Positions 17,570 through 26,371 of a stretch of DNA of 64,000 nt are shown one piece after another. Each line of letters starts with the position of its first letter. Within the stretch, counting starts at the first letter, position 1. Location of the stretch: positions 806,001 through 870,000 of the forward strand of contig NZ_CAKAKB010000001.1 of the NCBI RefSeq assembly GCF_916618755.1, written 5' to 3'. A model generated the notes under the pieces. That model did no database searches, was not told the origin of the DNA, and saw only the letters and a program-made list of their open reading frames with translations. The translations under genes were made by a program, and so were the position numbers. The DNA is from Actinotalea sp. Marseille-Q4924 (GTDB lineage: Bacteria; Actinomycetota; Actinomycetes; Actinomycetales; Cellulomonadaceae).

Positions 17570-17649
17570 CGCTCGCGGTCGACGGTCGGCGAACCTCGGT
17601 TGGTGTCCGCGGAAGCCGGGCGACGTCCCGTCGCGGATCATCGTGACAC

Positions 17650-17679
17650 TTGACATCTGATCAAATGTCAGACGATGCT
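17650..17679 (+). promoter_or_regulatory. Promoter with overlapping palindromic operator for the catabolic operon
   Basis: TTGACA at 17650-17655 is a consensus -35. GATGCT at 17674-17679 is an acceptable actinobacterial -10 at 18-bp spacing. An inverted repeat TGACAT-8-ATGTCA (17651-17670) with TGATCA at its centre spans the -35 and spacer. It is AT-rich against the background and lies about 120 bp upstream of the importer lipoprotein gene. The GntR-type repressor in the operon (20535-21248) is the obvious candidate to bind it. Confidence 0.55.
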
Positions 17680-17795
17680 GACAGTGAACGTGATGGCGGT
17701 CACCCGCCGCCAAGCAGGAGCCCAGTCCAACCGGCTGGTGCCGGTCAGTGCCGACCGGTCTGCCGGTTCGTCGACGAACCAGCGAGAGGTGTGCA

Positions 17796-18878
17796 GTGAA
17801 CACACGGAAGAACGCAGCGATCTCCTCCCTCGTCATGGCGGGTGCCCTGGTGCTCGCGGCGTGCGGGGCCGGCGGCGACGCCGATCCGGCGCCCGGAGCG
17901 GCGGAGGAGGACCAGACGGAGGACGCAGCAGGCGACGCGCCGACGTCCGAGGAGACGGAGGAGGCCGTCGAGTACGAGCCCGCCTCGGTCACCTACCTGA
18001 CATCGTTCAGCACGTTCGGCCGCGACGCCTACGCCTACGTCGCCCAGGAGAAGGGCTTCTTCGAGGAGGTCAACCTCGACGTGACGATCGAGCCGGGCAC
18101 GGGATCGGTGGACGTCATGAAGCTCATCGCCGGCGGCCAGGCCGAATTCGGCGCCGCCGACTTCTCCGCCACAGTCGTGACGGTCGCCAACGAGCAGCTC
18201 CCGGTCACCACCGTCGGCGTGACCCACCAGCGTTCGCTGGCGGCGATCGTCTCCCTCGACGGGTACGGCATCTCCGAGCCGACGGACCTGGAGGGGAAGA
18301 AGATCGGCGATCAGCCCGGGTCGACGAACCAGGTCATCTTCCCGACCTACGCGGAGGCGGCCGGCATCGACGCCGGTGCCGTCGAGTTCGTGCCGTCCGC
18401 GCCGCCCTCCCTGCCGCAGCTGCTCGTGAGCAACCAGGTGGACGCGATCGGCCAGTTCGTGGTCGGCGAGCCGCTCATCGCCGCCGCCGCGCAGGGCAAG
18501 GGGGTCGTGGTGCTCCCCTACGGCGACGTGCTCCCCGATCTCTACGGCAACGTGATCCTCACCTCCGACGAGCTCGCGGAGTCCGACCCCGAGCTGGTCG
18601 AGCGCTTCATCGGGGCGCTGATGAAGGGCCTGGAGTACTCGATCGAGAACCCCGAGGAGACCGGCGAGATCCTGCAGAAGGCGCAGCCGACGCAGAACGC
18701 CGACGTCGCCGCGGCGGAGGTGGAGATCATGGCCGAGTACGTCCGGGGTGACGCCGAGACGATCGGGTCCATCGAGCCGGAGCGCGTCGAGAAGATCATC
18801 GAGATCATGGCGGACGCGTTGACCGGCGACGTGACGCCCGAGGACCTCGTCTCGTTCGACCTGGTGCCCGGCTCGTGA
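17796..18878 (+). CDS. ABC importer substrate-binding lipoprotein (NMT1/SsuA type)
   Basis: 360 residues. The lipoprotein signal ends at LVLAAC (Cys23), followed by an acidic linker of about 40 residues. The NMT1-like binding domain covers about 65-340, with YLTSFSTFGRDAYAYVAQEK, IAGGQAEFGAADF and GKKIGDQPGSTNQV. This family delivers sulfonates, thiamine precursors, aromatic acids and similar small molecules. GTG 17796 is chosen for the GAGAGG upstream. It is the first gene of a long operon whose enzymes suggest a cyclic nitrogen-containing substrate, but the ligand is unknown. Confidence 0.9.
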   Translation: MNTRKNAAISSLVMAGALVLAACGAGGDADPAPGAAEEDQTEDAAGDAPTSEETEEAVEYEPASVTYLTSFSTFGRDAYAYVAQEKGFFEEVNLDVTIEPGTGSVDVMKLIAGGQAEFGAADFSATVVTVANEQLPVTTVGVTHQRSLAAIVSLDGYGISEPTDLEGKKIGDQPGSTNQVIFPTYAEAAGIDAGAVEFVPSAPPSLPQLLVSNQVDAIGQFVVGEPLIAAAAQGKGVVVLPYGDVLPDLYGNVILTSDELAESDPELVERFIGALMKGLEYSIENPEETGEILQKAQPTQNADVAAAEVEIMAEYVRGDAETIGSIEPERVEKIIEIMADALTGDVTPEDLVSFDLVPGS

Positions 18879-19654
18879 CCGGCGACATGATCACGGTGGC
18901 CGGCGTCTCCCAGGTCTTCGAGACGGCCCGCGGCCAGGTGCACGCGCTCGAGGACATCGACCTCACGGTGCGGGAGAACGAGTTCGTCACACTCGTCGGG
19001 CGGTCCGGGTGCGGCAAGTCGACCCTGCTGCGGATCATCTCGGGGCTCATCGCGCCGACGGAGGGCGCGGTCCACGTCGGGGATGAGGTGGTCACCCGTC
19101 CGCGGCGGGACGTCAGTGTCATGTTCCAGCGCCCCGCCCTGCTCCCCTGGCGGAACGTCCTGAAGAACGTCCTGCTGCCGCTCGAGATGCTGGGACTGGA
19201 CAAGCGGCAGTACCTGGACCGTGCCCACGGGTTGCTCGAGCTCGCCGGGATGGCCGGCTTCGAGGAGAAGCTGCCCCACGAGCTGTCCGGCGGCATGCAG
19301 CAGCGCGTCTCCTTGGTCCGCTCCCTCATCCAGCAGCCCAAGGTGCTGCTCATGGACGAGCCGTTCTCCGCCCTCGACGCCCTGACGCGTGAGGAGCTCT
19401 CCGTGGAGCTCCAGCGGATCGTCGCCGAGGAGAGCACGACCATCGTCTTCGTGACGCACTCCATCGACGAGGCCGTTCTCCTCGCCGACCGGGTCGTGGT
19501 CCTGAGCCCGCGTCCGGGCCGGCTGCAGAAGATCGTCGACGTCCCGATCCCGCGCCCCCGGACCCTCGGCCGCAACGCGCACGCTGACCAGGTCTCGCAC
19601 ATCAGCGCGGAGCTGCACGACCTCCTCCAGCCCGGGCCGAGGGCGGCGGCGTGA
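18875..19654 (+). CDS. ABC importer ATP-binding protein (SsuB/TauB type)
   Basis: 259 residues. The motifs are Walker A GRSGCGKST, Q-loop MFQRPALLPWRNV, signature LSGGMQQRVSL, Walker B VLLMDEPFSALD and the H-loop VTHSIDEAV. The GTG start overlaps the binding-protein stop by 4 bp. It energises uptake through the adjacent permease. Confidence 0.95.
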   Translation: MTGDMITVAGVSQVFETARGQVHALEDIDLTVRENEFVTLVGRSGCGKSTLLRIISGLIAPTEGAVHVGDEVVTRPRRDVSVMFQRPALLPWRNVLKNVLLPLEMLGLDKRQYLDRAHGLLELAGMAGFEEKLPHELSGGMQQRVSLVRSLIQQPKVLLMDEPFSALDALTREELSVELQRIVAEESTTIVFVTHSIDEAVLLADRVVVLSPRPGRLQKIVDVPIPRPRTLGRNAHADQVSHISAELHDLLQPGPRAAA

Positions 19655-19725
19655 CGGCGCTCGGCACCCGGCGGCGCAGCACCGCCCACCCCCCCGTCAG
19701 CGACACCGATCAGAAGGAGGCCACG

Positions 19726-20538
19726 ATGGTGGCACCGGTGACCGAAGCGGTCGCACCTTCGCTGCGGCGCAGCCGTCGCGGCACCGGCCGCGCCCGCGCG
19801 ATCGGGCTGCCCGTCCTGGCGCTGGTGATCATCATCGTGCTGTGGTGGGCCGCGACGAGAGTGCTCGCGATCCCGTCGTACCTCGTGCCCGGGCCGGACC
19901 TGGTCGTCGCGAAGCTCGCGGAGTTCGCCGGCTACCTGAGCACGCAGACCCTGGTGACCCTCAGGGAGACGGTGATCGGGTTCGCCCTGGCGATCCTCAT
20001 CGGCGTCCCGGTCGCGATGGCCATCGCCCGGTTCAGGACCCTCGAGCAGATGCTCTACCCGCTGCTCCTCGCGGTGAACGCGGTCCCCAAGGTGGCGATC
20101 GCGCCGATCCTCGTCGTGTGGATGGGCTTCGGCCTGACCCCGAAGGTCGTCATGGTCGTCCTGCTCTGCTTCTTCCCGATCGTGCTGTCGACGGTCGCCG
20201 GCCTGCGTTCCACCCCGGCCGAGCTCGTCGAGCTGTCGCGTTCGCTCGACGCGGGCGAGCTCAAGGAGTTCGTCAAGGTCAGGTTCCCGTGGGCGCTGCC
20301 CCAGATCTTCGTCGGGCTCAAGACGGCGATCTCGCTCGCCGTCATCGGCGCGGTGATCGCGGAGTTCGTGGGGTCGTCCGCCGGCCTCGGCTACGTCATC
20401 GTCCAGTCCGGCGCCAGCGCGGACACCGCCTTGGCCTTCGCGGCCATCTCCCTGCTGGCCCTCATCAGCATCGTCCTCTTCTACGCGATCGAGCTCGTCG
20501 AGAAGCTGCTGCTGCCGTGGGCGGAGGAGAACCGGTGA
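19726..20538 (+). CDS. ABC importer permease (SsuC/TauC type)
   Basis: 270 residues with about six transmembrane segments, the first after a basic N-terminus (residues about 28-48). The BPD_transp_1 coupling region contains ELSRSLDAGELKEFVKV and FPWALPQIFVGL, equivalent to the EAA loop. ATG 19726 is preferred because AAGGAGG lies 5 bp upstream. A GTG at 19651 overlapping the ATPase stop would add 25 unconserved-looking residues. Confidence 0.93.
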   Translation: MVAPVTEAVAPSLRRSRRGTGRARAIGLPVLALVIIIVLWWAATRVLAIPSYLVPGPDLVVAKLAEFAGYLSTQTLVTLRETVIGFALAILIGVPVAMAIARFRTLEQMLYPLLLAVNAVPKVAIAPILVVWMGFGLTPKVVMVVLLCFFPIVLSTVAGLRSTPAELVELSRSLDAGELKEFVKVRFPWALPQIFVGLKTAISLAVIGAVIAEFVGSSAGLGYVIVQSGASADTALAFAAISLLALISIVLFYAIELVEKLLLPWAEENR

Positions 20539-21248
20539 ACGGCTCGAACGGCGGTCCGACGATGTTCCAGCTCTCCCCGGAGAACAGCCAGGGCGTGCAG
20601 CGCACGCTGGCCGAGCAGGTCGCCAGCGAGCTTCACCGCCTCATCCTCCGCGGCGTGCTCCCGGCAGGGTCCCACCTGAGGATCCAGGAGCTCGCGGAGC
20701 GCTTCGACACGAGCTCGATGCCCGTGCGGGAGGCGCTGCGCAAGCTCGCCGCCCTCGGACTGGTCGACCTCGTCCCGCATCGGGGTGCCCGGGTACGGGA
20801 GCTGTCGGTGGACGACCTCGAGGATACGTACCGCGCCCGTCTGGCCCTGGAGACCCTTGTCGTCGCGGAGGCGGCGGCGACGTTCACCGAGGAGCAGGCG
20901 GCCATGGCCCAGGAGGCGCTGGCGCGGCACGAGACGCACCTCGCGCGCGGCGAGAACGACGAGGCACGCCGGGCGCACACCGAGTTCCACTTCCTGCTGT
21001 ACCAGGCCGCCGGCTCGAAGTGGCTGCTGCGTGCGATCGAGCCGGGCTGGCAGAACAGCGAGCGCTACCGGTTCTCCCACCAGCACGAGGACGCCTACAG
21101 CGACCGGAGCCACGAGGAGCACGTCGAGCTGCTCAACGCCTGCCGCGCCCGCGACCCGCGCCGGGCGGAGGAGGCCATGCGGGTCCACCTCGAAGGGGCG
21201 ATGAGCCGGATGCGCGCGGCCATGACCGAGAGCGGGGCAGAGCGGTGA
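20535..21248 (+). CDS. GntR-family (FadR/FCD type) repressor
   Basis: 237 residues. The winged HTH lies near residues 25-90 (LAEQVASELHRLILRGVL, then LRIQELAERFDTSSMPVREAL). The helical FCD ligand domain occupies 100-230, with His residues in HTEFHFLLYQ and SHEEHVELL that could bind a metal. GTG 20535 overlaps the permease stop by 4 bp; ATG 20562 is an internal alternative. Its position inside the operon suggests autoregulation through the palindrome at 17651-17670. Confidence 0.92.
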   Translation: MNGSNGGPTMFQLSPENSQGVQRTLAEQVASELHRLILRGVLPAGSHLRIQELAERFDTSSMPVREALRKLAALGLVDLVPHRGARVRELSVDDLEDTYRARLALETLVVAEAAATFTEEQAAMAQEALARHETHLARGENDEARRAHTEFHFLLYQAAGSKWLLRAIEPGWQNSERYRFSHQHEDAYSDRSHEEHVELLNACRARDPRRAEEAMRVHLEGAMSRMRAAMTESGAER

Positions 21249-22312
21249 GCGCCGAGACGCAGGTCGTGGTCGCCGAGCGATGGCTCTCCGAGTCGGTACG
21301 ACGCGTCTTCGAGGCGGAGGGCTTCAGCCCCGCCGCGGCGGGCCGTGTCGCCGACGTGCTCGTGGGCGCGGACCTGGCCGGCGTGACGTCGCACGGGACG
21401 ATGCTCGTCCCCATGTACGTCGACCGGCTCCGGACCGGCTCGGTGTCACGTCGCGAGGAGGGCGAGGTCGTGCACCGGCACGGTGCTGTGGCGGTCCTCG
21501 ACGCCCACCACGCGCTGGGGCAGCTCACGGGTCACCAGGCGATGGCGCTGGCGATCGAGTCCGCAGGCGAGCACGGGCTGGGCATGACGGTCGTGCGCCA
21601 CGCGTTCCACTTCGGCCGCGCCTCCTCGTACGCGGAGCAGGCCGCTGCCGCCGGCTGCATCGGCATCGCGATGTCGAACACCCGGCCGCTCATGCCCGCC
21701 CCGGGCGGCGCCGAGCCCGTCGTGGGGAACAACCCTCTGGCGATCGTCGCCCCCACGCCGGCCGGTCCGGTGGCTCTGGACATGGCCCTGTCGGAAGCGG
21801 CCCTGGGCAAGATCCGCCTGGCTGAGGCGGCGGGCACGCCGATCCCGGAGACCTGGGCCACGGACGCTGCCGGCAACCCGACCACGGACGCCGCCGAGGC
21901 CGTCGCCGGCATGCTCCTGCCGACCGGTGGGCCCAAGGGCTTCGGCCTCGCCCTCATGGTCGACGTGCTCACCGGCGTCCTGTCCGGCGGTGCATCGGGC
22001 GCGGGCGTCCGCGGCCTGTACGCGGACATGTCCGTACCGAACGACTGCGCCCACATGTTCCTCGCGATCCACGTCGGGCACTTCGGCGACGCCGCGGGGT
22101 TCGACCAGCGGGTCGGAGCTCTCATGGACTTCGTCGTCGGCTCCCGCCCTCGGGACGGCGTCCCCTCGGTGGTGCTCCCGGGGCAGCGCGAGAGCGAGCG
22201 GGCGCAGCAGCAGCGAGCCGAGGGCGTCGTGCTGCCACGTGCGGTGCTGGAGGCCCTGCGGGCGACGGCGGACGAGGTGGGGGCCTCGCTGCCGGAGGGG
22301 GCGGCGGCATGA
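21245..22312 (+). CDS. Ldh2/AllD-family NAD(P)-dependent dehydrogenase
   Basis: 355 residues of the Ldh2 (malate/L-lactate dehydrogenase-like) family, which includes ureidoglycolate dehydrogenase AllD and 2,3-diketogulonate reductase. Visible family motifs are LAGVTSHGTMLVPMYVDRL (the His is catalytic), VVRHAFHFGRASSYAEQAA, SNTRPLMPAPGG, VVGNNPLAIVAP and GGPKGFGLALMVDVLTGVL. GTG 21245 overlaps the gntR stop by 4 bp. It probably oxidises or reduces a 2-hydroxy/2-oxo acid intermediate. An AllD-like role would link it to the oxalurate cluster next door, but sequence alone cannot fix the substrate. Confidence 0.87.
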   Translation: MSAETQVVVAERWLSESVRRVFEAEGFSPAAAGRVADVLVGADLAGVTSHGTMLVPMYVDRLRTGSVSRREEGEVVHRHGAVAVLDAHHALGQLTGHQAMALAIESAGEHGLGMTVVRHAFHFGRASSYAEQAAAAGCIGIAMSNTRPLMPAPGGAEPVVGNNPLAIVAPTPAGPVALDMALSEAALGKIRLAEAAGTPIPETWATDAAGNPTTDAAEAVAGMLLPTGGPKGFGLALMVDVLTGVLSGGASGAGVRGLYADMSVPNDCAHMFLAIHVGHFGDAAGFDQRVGALMDFVVGSRPRDGVPSVVLPGQRESERAQQQRAEGVVLPRAVLEALRATADEVGASLPEGAAA

Positions 22313-23025
22313 GGGCGACGTTCGACGCGACGGGCGACGTCGTCGTCGTCACCGGGGGAGGAGCGGGCATCGGGGCCGCCCTGGCCTCTGCGGTCGCCCA
22401 GGCGGGTGGGACAGCGGTCGTCCTCGACGTCGCGCCGGGACCGGCACGGGACGGCGTCGACGCGGTCGAGGTGGACGTGGCCGACCGGGACGCCGTGCTC
22501 GCCGCGGTGGGCGACGTCGTTGAGCGCCACGGTGCCGTGACGGGGCTGGTGGCCGGCGCCGCGGTCCAGCCGCGTACCGCGGTGGCGGACATGGACCCCG
22601 AGGAGTGGCACCGCGTCCGCGCGGTCAATCTCGACGGGGTCGTCTGGGCCTGTCAGGCGGTCCTGCCCAGCATGATCGCCCGGCGGGACGGGTCCATCGT
22701 CCTCTTCAGCTCGGGCCTTGCCCACATGGGACGTGCCGAGGCGTCGGCCTACGCCGCGACCAAGGGCGCGATGGTGCCGTTCGCCAAGTCCCTGGCTGCC
22801 GAGGTCCTCGACCACCGCGTCCGGGTCAACGTCCTGTTCCCCGGCGTGGTCGACACCGACCAGTTCCGCCGCGCGAACCCGGGCAGCGAGCGCGAGCACT
22901 GGCTGCGCTCGACCGGGATCGGCACGCCCGACGACGTCGTCGGGCCGCTCCTCTACCTCTTGTCCGGGGCCGCGACCATGACCGGCTCGACGCTCTCCCG
23001 CGACCGCGCGTTCCCCAAGGAGTGA
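22309..23025 (+). CDS. Short-chain dehydrogenase/reductase
   Basis: 238 residues. Rossmann motif TGGGAGIGAALA near residue 15, an AGAA-type segment, catalytic Ser in VLFSSGLAHM and the YxxxK motif in SAYAATKGA. The C-terminus reads GSTLSRDRAFPKE, where most relatives have a GG after the Asp, a small departure in the substrate loop. ATG 22309 overlaps the previous stop by 4 bp. It likely handles an alcohol/ketone step of the pathway. Confidence 0.9.
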   Translation: MRATFDATGDVVVVTGGGAGIGAALASAVAQAGGTAVVLDVAPGPARDGVDAVEVDVADRDAVLAAVGDVVERHGAVTGLVAGAAVQPRTAVADMDPEEWHRVRAVNLDGVVWACQAVLPSMIARRDGSIVLFSSGLAHMGRAEASAYAATKGAMVPFAKSLAAEVLDHRVRVNVLFPGVVDTDQFRRANPGSEREHWLRSTGIGTPDDVVGPLLYLLSGAATMTGSTLSRDRAFPKE

Positions 23026-23027
23026 CG

Positions 23028-24653
23028 GTGACCGTCAGCACGCCCCTTCAGCACGTCGCCAGCGCGACGTCCGACCTGCCGGTGGTCGTCGTCGGCGCCG
23101 GGCCCGTCGGACTGGTCACGGCGCTCGGTCTCGTCCACCACGGCGTGCCCGTCGTCGTGCTCGAGGAGGACGACCGGCTCTCCCTGGACACCAAGGCGGG
23201 GACCGTGCTCACCCGGACGCTGGAGGTGCTGGACCGCTACGAGGCGTCGGCGCCAGTGCTGGCGGCGTCGCTGCGGATCGACGAGATCGGCGAGATCGAC
23301 CGTCCCACGGGACGGGCCGGGATGAGTGTCAGGACCCACGTCCTGACCGAGGAGACCCGGTTCCCGTTCGTCGTCAACATCCCGCAGAACTCCTTCGAGG
23401 CGGTGCTGGAGGACGCGCTCAAGCAGCGGTCCCCGCAGGTGCTGCACATGCAGCACCGCGTCACCGGCTTCACGCAGCACCCGGACCACGTGACGCTGTC
23501 GATCAGCACGCCCGAGGGCGAGCGGACGATGGACGCGCGCTACGTGCTGGGCTGCGACGGCGGCCGCTCTCCGTTGCGGACGGCCCTCGGCATCACCGTG
23601 GAGGGCCGCACGCTCGAGGAGCGGTACATGCTCGTCGACCTCAAGGCCGACCTGGACGTCGACAACCCGCGGGACTACCCCTACCTGGCCTACTTCGCCG
23701 ACCCGCAGGAGTGGATGATCCTCGTCCGCCAGCCGCACTGCTGGCGGTTCCTCTTCCCGCTCAAGGAAGGGGCGCCCGAGCCGGGTCCGGACGAGCTGCG
23801 CGACAAGGCCCTGCACTTCATCGGCGACGTGCGCGACGTCGAGGTGCTCGGCTCCAACATCTACGCGGTCCACCAGCGGGTGGCGAACCGCTGGGCCGAC
23901 GGCCGGATCTTCCTCATGGGCGACGCCGCGCACCTCATCACGCCGATGTGGGCCCTCGGTCTCAACACCGGCGTGCTCGACGCCTCCAACCTGCCGTGGC
24001 GGCTCGCGTGGGTGGTGCGGGGCTGGGGCTCACCGGCACTCCTGGACGCCTACGAGAACGAGCAGTCCAGCGTGGCGATCAAGGGCTCCGGGCAGATGGC
24101 AGAGGCGGCCCGACAGGCCATGGGGTCCGGCGGTGCGCCGGCTGTCGCGGCCGACCAGGCCGACTGGGGCTGGGCGATGACCCGCACGCTCCTCGGGGTC
24201 CGGCTCGACGTGGAGGGCACGGGCGAGTGGACGATGGTGCAGACCGGCGACGAGCCGGGTGCCGTGCGCGCCGGGGACCGCGCGCCCGACCTGCCGCTCT
24301 TCGACCCGGCCGGGGGGCGTACCCACCTGCACGAGCTGGTGCGTGACAGCTTCGTCGCGCTCCACTTCACCGACTCCCGTCGTCGGCCCGCGCTGCCGGA
24401 CGACACCCTGCCGGGCCTGCGGCACGTCGTCGTCAGCCGATGGGACGCACCGCACGACTCGGGCCTGCGGGACCGGTCGTTCTTCGACCCCGGCGACCGT
24501 GTGCGTCGCCGCCTCGGGCTCGAGGAGGACGCCGTCGTCCTGCTCCGCCCGGACGCCCACGTGGCTGCGGTGCTGCCGTGGCCCACCGAGGGGTTGAAAG
24601 CGGCGGACGTGTACCGCCGCATCACCCACCCCGACGCCGACCAGGAGGACTGA
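23028..24653 (+). CDS. FAD-dependent aromatic-type monooxygenase
   Basis: 541 residues of the PheA/TfdB-like class A flavoprotein hydroxylases. Motifs in order are the dinucleotide fold VVVGAGPVGLVTALGL (about 15-30), the DG motif GCDGGRSPLRTALGI, the GD motif MGDAAHLITPMWALGLNTG, and a C-terminal thioredoxin-like domain of about 130 residues starting near GDRAPDLPLFDPAGG. GTG 23028 is chosen because AAGGAG lies 5 bp upstream; GTG 23022 is also in frame. It would hydroxylate an activated aromatic or N-heterocyclic ring using NAD(P)H and oxygen. Confidence 0.92.
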   Translation: MTVSTPLQHVASATSDLPVVVVGAGPVGLVTALGLVHHGVPVVVLEEDDRLSLDTKAGTVLTRTLEVLDRYEASAPVLAASLRIDEIGEIDRPTGRAGMSVRTHVLTEETRFPFVVNIPQNSFEAVLEDALKQRSPQVLHMQHRVTGFTQHPDHVTLSISTPEGERTMDARYVLGCDGGRSPLRTALGITVEGRTLEERYMLVDLKADLDVDNPRDYPYLAYFADPQEWMILVRQPHCWRFLFPLKEGAPEPGPDELRDKALHFIGDVRDVEVLGSNIYAVHQRVANRWADGRIFLMGDAAHLITPMWALGLNTGVLDASNLPWRLAWVVRGWGSPALLDAYENEQSSVAIKGSGQMAEAARQAMGSGGAPAVAADQADWGWAMTRTLLGVRLDVEGTGEWTMVQTGDEPGAVRAGDRAPDLPLFDPAGGRTHLHELVRDSFVALHFTDSRRRPALPDDTLPGLRHVVVSRWDAPHDSGLRDRSFFDPGDRVRRRLGLEEDAVVLLRPDAHVAAVLPWPTEGLKAADVYRRITHPDADQED

Positions 24654-24656
24654 AGG

Positions 24657-25328
24657 ATGCAAGGAGACGTCGTCGCTGCGCCGGACGGGACCGAGGTGGT
24701 CCTCGTCGGCGTCGGCAGCTCGGTCGTGCTCGACAGCCCGCGGGTGCGGGTCTGGGACGTGCACCTGCCGCCGCACGGGCGCCACCCCTGGCACCTCCAC
24801 CACAACCCGTACGTCGTCCTCTCGATCGACGGGTCGACGGGCCGGATGGACTGGCTCGACGGCAGCGAGCCGCGGCACATCCGCGAGTACACCGGTGGCG
24901 CGGTCTTCCGCCCGGTCTCGCCGGTGCACCGGCTCACCGAGACGGGCGGCAAGCGCTACCGGAACCGGCTGGTCGAGCTGAAGGACCTCGGCGAGAACCT
25001 CGCCGAGGTGGTGGACGTCGGCCGCGGCGCCCAGAGCGAGGAGGGCGTGCTGCCGGACGGCACGGCGCCCCTGCCCGACGGACGCCGGCCCGTGCTGCGC
25101 ACCGACTACGTCACCGTCTGGACGGTCAGCGCAGACCCCGGCACCGAGCAGAAGCTCGACCTCGACCACGTGCCGCACGTCGTGGCCCGCATCGACGCGG
25201 ACCTGGAGGACGACGAGCTCGCGGAGTCCGTCACCGAGCACCCCGGTGGACCGCTGACGCTCGAGAACACCGATGAGGAGCCGCGGACGTGGTTCGTCGT
25301 CGCGCTGGACTACCTGGAGGACCGATGA
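24657..25328 (+). CDS. Cupin-fold protein (1)
   Basis: 223 residues. A cupin metal-site-like stretch lies near residue 45 (HGRHPWHLHHNPYVVLSID), with a second His in SPVHRLTE near 92. The C-terminal half (residues about 130-220) looks like a second cupin-like unit, beginning near LRTDYVTVWTVSADP and including KLDLDHVPHVV. It could be a ring-cleaving dioxygenase or an isomerase; there is no close family name I can support. It starts 3 bp after the monooxygenase stop. Confidence 0.75.
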   Translation: MQGDVVAAPDGTEVVLVGVGSSVVLDSPRVRVWDVHLPPHGRHPWHLHHNPYVVLSIDGSTGRMDWLDGSEPRHIREYTGGAVFRPVSPVHRLTETGGKRYRNRLVELKDLGENLAEVVDVGRGAQSEEGVLPDGTAPLPDGRRPVLRTDYVTVWTVSADPGTEQKLDLDHVPHVVARIDADLEDDELAESVTEHPGGPLTLENTDEEPRTWFVVALDYLEDR

Positions 25329-25885
25329 GCGCCGGCCTGGAGACCGCCTACGACGCAGACGCGCCCCTTGTCCCTCGGCCCCCCCGGCCCGAGGCGGTCG
25401 GTGACGCCGAATGGATCGCAAACCTGTCCGAGCCGGCGCGCTACGGCGGCGAGGGCCCGGACCGCTCGCGCGAGGAGCGTGCGACGACGTCCGACGGCGC
25501 GGCGGCGCACCGGTTCCGCGAGATCCTCCTCGAGACCCAGGATCTGCAGTGGGTGGACAAGACCCTCGCCGGACTCAGCCACAAGACCCTGTGGCGCAAC
25601 GAGGACACCGGCGCCTCCATCACCCTCGTCCGCTTCATGGCGGGCAGCGGGATCCCGGACCGCCACTCGCACGCGTCGAACCAGTTCATGTTCTGCCTGT
25701 CCGGCCGGTACACCTATCTCCCCACCGCGGTCACCCTGACGGCGGGCTCCTTCTACTGGAACCCTCGGGGCTCGCTCCACGGGCCGACGCTCGCGGAGGA
25801 GGAGACGGTGCTGCTCGAGGTCTACGACGGCCCGCACTACCCGACCCAGCCGAGCTGGTACACGAACCCGGACGACGCGCGCTGA
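25325..25885 (+). CDS. Cupin-fold protein (2), possible dioxygenase
   Basis: 186 residues with a single cupin barrel near 80-165. Metal-ligand candidates are His/Glu-like residues in GIPDRHSHASNQFMFCLSG and His in NPRGSLHGPT. The first 60 residues are a charged extension. ATG 25325 overlaps the previous cupin stop by 4 bp. The pairing of two cupins directly after an FAD hydroxylase suggests ring opening, with one or both acting on the hydroxylated product. Confidence 0.77.
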   Translation: MSAGLETAYDADAPLVPRPPRPEAVGDAEWIANLSEPARYGGEGPDRSREERATTSDGAAAHRFREILLETQDLQWVDKTLAGLSHKTLWRNEDTGASITLVRFMAGSGIPDRHSHASNQFMFCLSGRYTYLPTAVTLTAGSFYWNPRGSLHGPTLAEEETVLLEVYDGPHYPTQPSWYTNPDDAR

Positions 25886-25966
25886 CCCGCGCCACCACGC
25901 CCAGGGGAGACACCTCCCCGCACCGAGCGCGCCCAGCGGGTGCGCACGAGACTCAGGAGACACACC

Positions 25967-26371
25967 ATGACCGTCCACGAGATCCGCAGCGACCGCCTTG
26001 CCGTCCCCAACGGCCACTTCTCCCAGGCCACTTGGACGCCGGCGGCGGGGCGACTGGTGTTCATCTCGGGCATGACGGCTCGCAACAAGGAGGGCGGGGT
26101 CACGGGCGTCGGCGACGTCAGTGCGCAGACCCACCAGGTCTGCCAGAACCTCCAGGCGGCTGTGGAGGAGGCGGGCGGCACGCTCGCGGACATCGCGCGG
26201 CTCGACGTGTACGTGCGCAACATGGAGGACTTCGGCGCCATCCATGCCGTGCGCGAGCAGTACTTCACCGGGGTCGCGCCCGCCTCGACGATGGTCGAGG
26301 TCTCCAAGTTCGTGAACAAGGACTACCTCATCGAGATCAATGCCATCGCCGTGCTGGAGGGGCAGCCGTGA
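25967..26371 (+). CDS. RidA-family enamine/imine deaminase
   Basis: 134 residues, normal length for the trimeric RidA/YjgF fold. Typical segments are GRLVFISGMTARNKEGG, HQVCQNLQAAVEEAGGTLAD, a DVYV strand and the C-terminal ASTMVEVSKFVNKDYLIEI with the usual acidic residue. ATG 25967 has CAGGAGA upstream. RidA members inside catabolic operons often hydrolyse an imine formed after ring cleavage of amino-aromatics, which supports a nitrogen-bearing substrate here. Confidence 0.9.
   Translation: MTVHEIRSDRLAVPNGHFSQATWTPAAGRLVFISGMTARNKEGGVTGVGDVSAQTHQVCQNLQAAVEEAGGTLADIARLDVYVRNMEDFGAIHAVREQYFTGVAPASTMVEVSKFVNKDYLIEINAIAVLEGQP

Noticed and set aside
17796-20538. A taurine or alkanesulfonate uptake system
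   Set aside because: The family match is only at the NMT1/SsuABC level. No desulfonating monooxygenase of the SsuD or TauD type is present; the neighbouring enzymes point to ring catabolism.
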